Assembly: GCA_946610645.1 (NCBI GenBank)
Contig: CAMOCK010000218.1
Span: 1 to 33,146 of the forward strand
Length of the DNA stretch: 33,146 bases
Source: an uncultured Bacteroidales bacterium
GTDB lineage: Bacteria; Bacteroidota; Bacteroidia; Bacteroidales; F082
Reading direction: 5' to 3'
Within the stretch, counting starts at the first letter, position 1, and each line of letters begins with the position of its first letter. The notes beneath the pieces are model-generated. The model searched no databases, was not told where the DNA came from, and saw only the letters and a program-made list of their open reading frames with translations. Below, in pieces: positions 33,052-33,146 of this stretch. A program made the translations under genes and the position numbers.

Positions 33052-33146
33052 ATGAACACCAACGAAGCATTTGAAGACCCTCGCATCGTGATGCTGGAAG
33101 AAATCATCTTGGATGAGTACGAGCATGGGAAACAAGTCGAAGCGGA
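33052..33146 (+). CDS. Hypothetical protein, N-terminal fragment cut by the window edge
   Basis: An open frame starts with ATG 8 bp after the previous stop and reads MNTNEAFEDPRIVMLEEIIL then an acidic stretch to the window end (31 codons). GAAGCATTTG-type codon use and the short spacing suggest a third gene in the same run. Nothing can be said of function. Confidence 0.5.
   Translation, partial: MNTNEAFEDPRIVMLEEIILDEYEHGKQVEA

Overview
The window looks like chromosome from a Bacteroidota member, most likely the order Bacteroidales. Promoters carry the Bacteroidota -7 box (TAnnTTTG), few genes have a strong Shine-Dalgarno, FtsZ ends in a NSFLHDNVD-type tail, FtsI has a C-terminal PASTA domain, and a glsA/glsB-type glycine-lipid gene pair is present. 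Genus cannot be told from this sequence. Both window edges cut genes.

Left part (1-7755): a truncated GH2 beta-mannosidase lipoprotein and cutC (both minus strand); then the C-terminal remnant of an AAA ATPase preceded by a 54-bp tandem duplication; then mutS2 (plus strand) ending at a bidirectional-looking terminator. Facing it is a minus-strand run glsA-glsB-engB-yeaQ-like gene, probably one operon.

Central part (7949-25621): one unbroken co-directional run of 15 genes. It is the division and cell-wall (dcw) cluster mraZ-rsmH-ftsL-ftsI-murE-mraY-murD'-ftsW-murG-murC-ftsQ-ftsA-ftsZ, followed without a gap by a secreted deacetylase-like protein and purN. Three TGGnn boxes at an exact 10-bp period lie in front of mraZ and should be its autoregulatory site. 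The striking anomaly is murD: only the C-terminal domain is encoded, and no DNA remains between it and mraY for the N-terminal and ATP-binding domains.

Right part (25647-31057): a minus-strand accessory cluster, AT-rich in places, with an AAA+ ATPase carrying an N-terminal helix-turn-helix-like region, a DUF1643-like protein, a 74-aa protein, a RhuM-Fic protein and a second P-loop ATPase. Three of these genes have the same promoter layout: a -7 box with a 27-bp palindrome (9-bp arms, 9-bp loop) starting 5-6 bp upstream. The second ATPase has a -7 box with an array of nine 15-bp direct repeats in that same position. The ATPase remnant at about 2 kb shares a 14-bp exact match with one of these palindromes. 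This repeated promoter architecture on ATPase/Fic-type accessory genes is the best candidate for an undescribed system here.

Right edge (31327-33146): three plus-strand genes of unknown function. One looks like an in-frame fusion of a small cytoplasmic domain to a complete lipoprotein.
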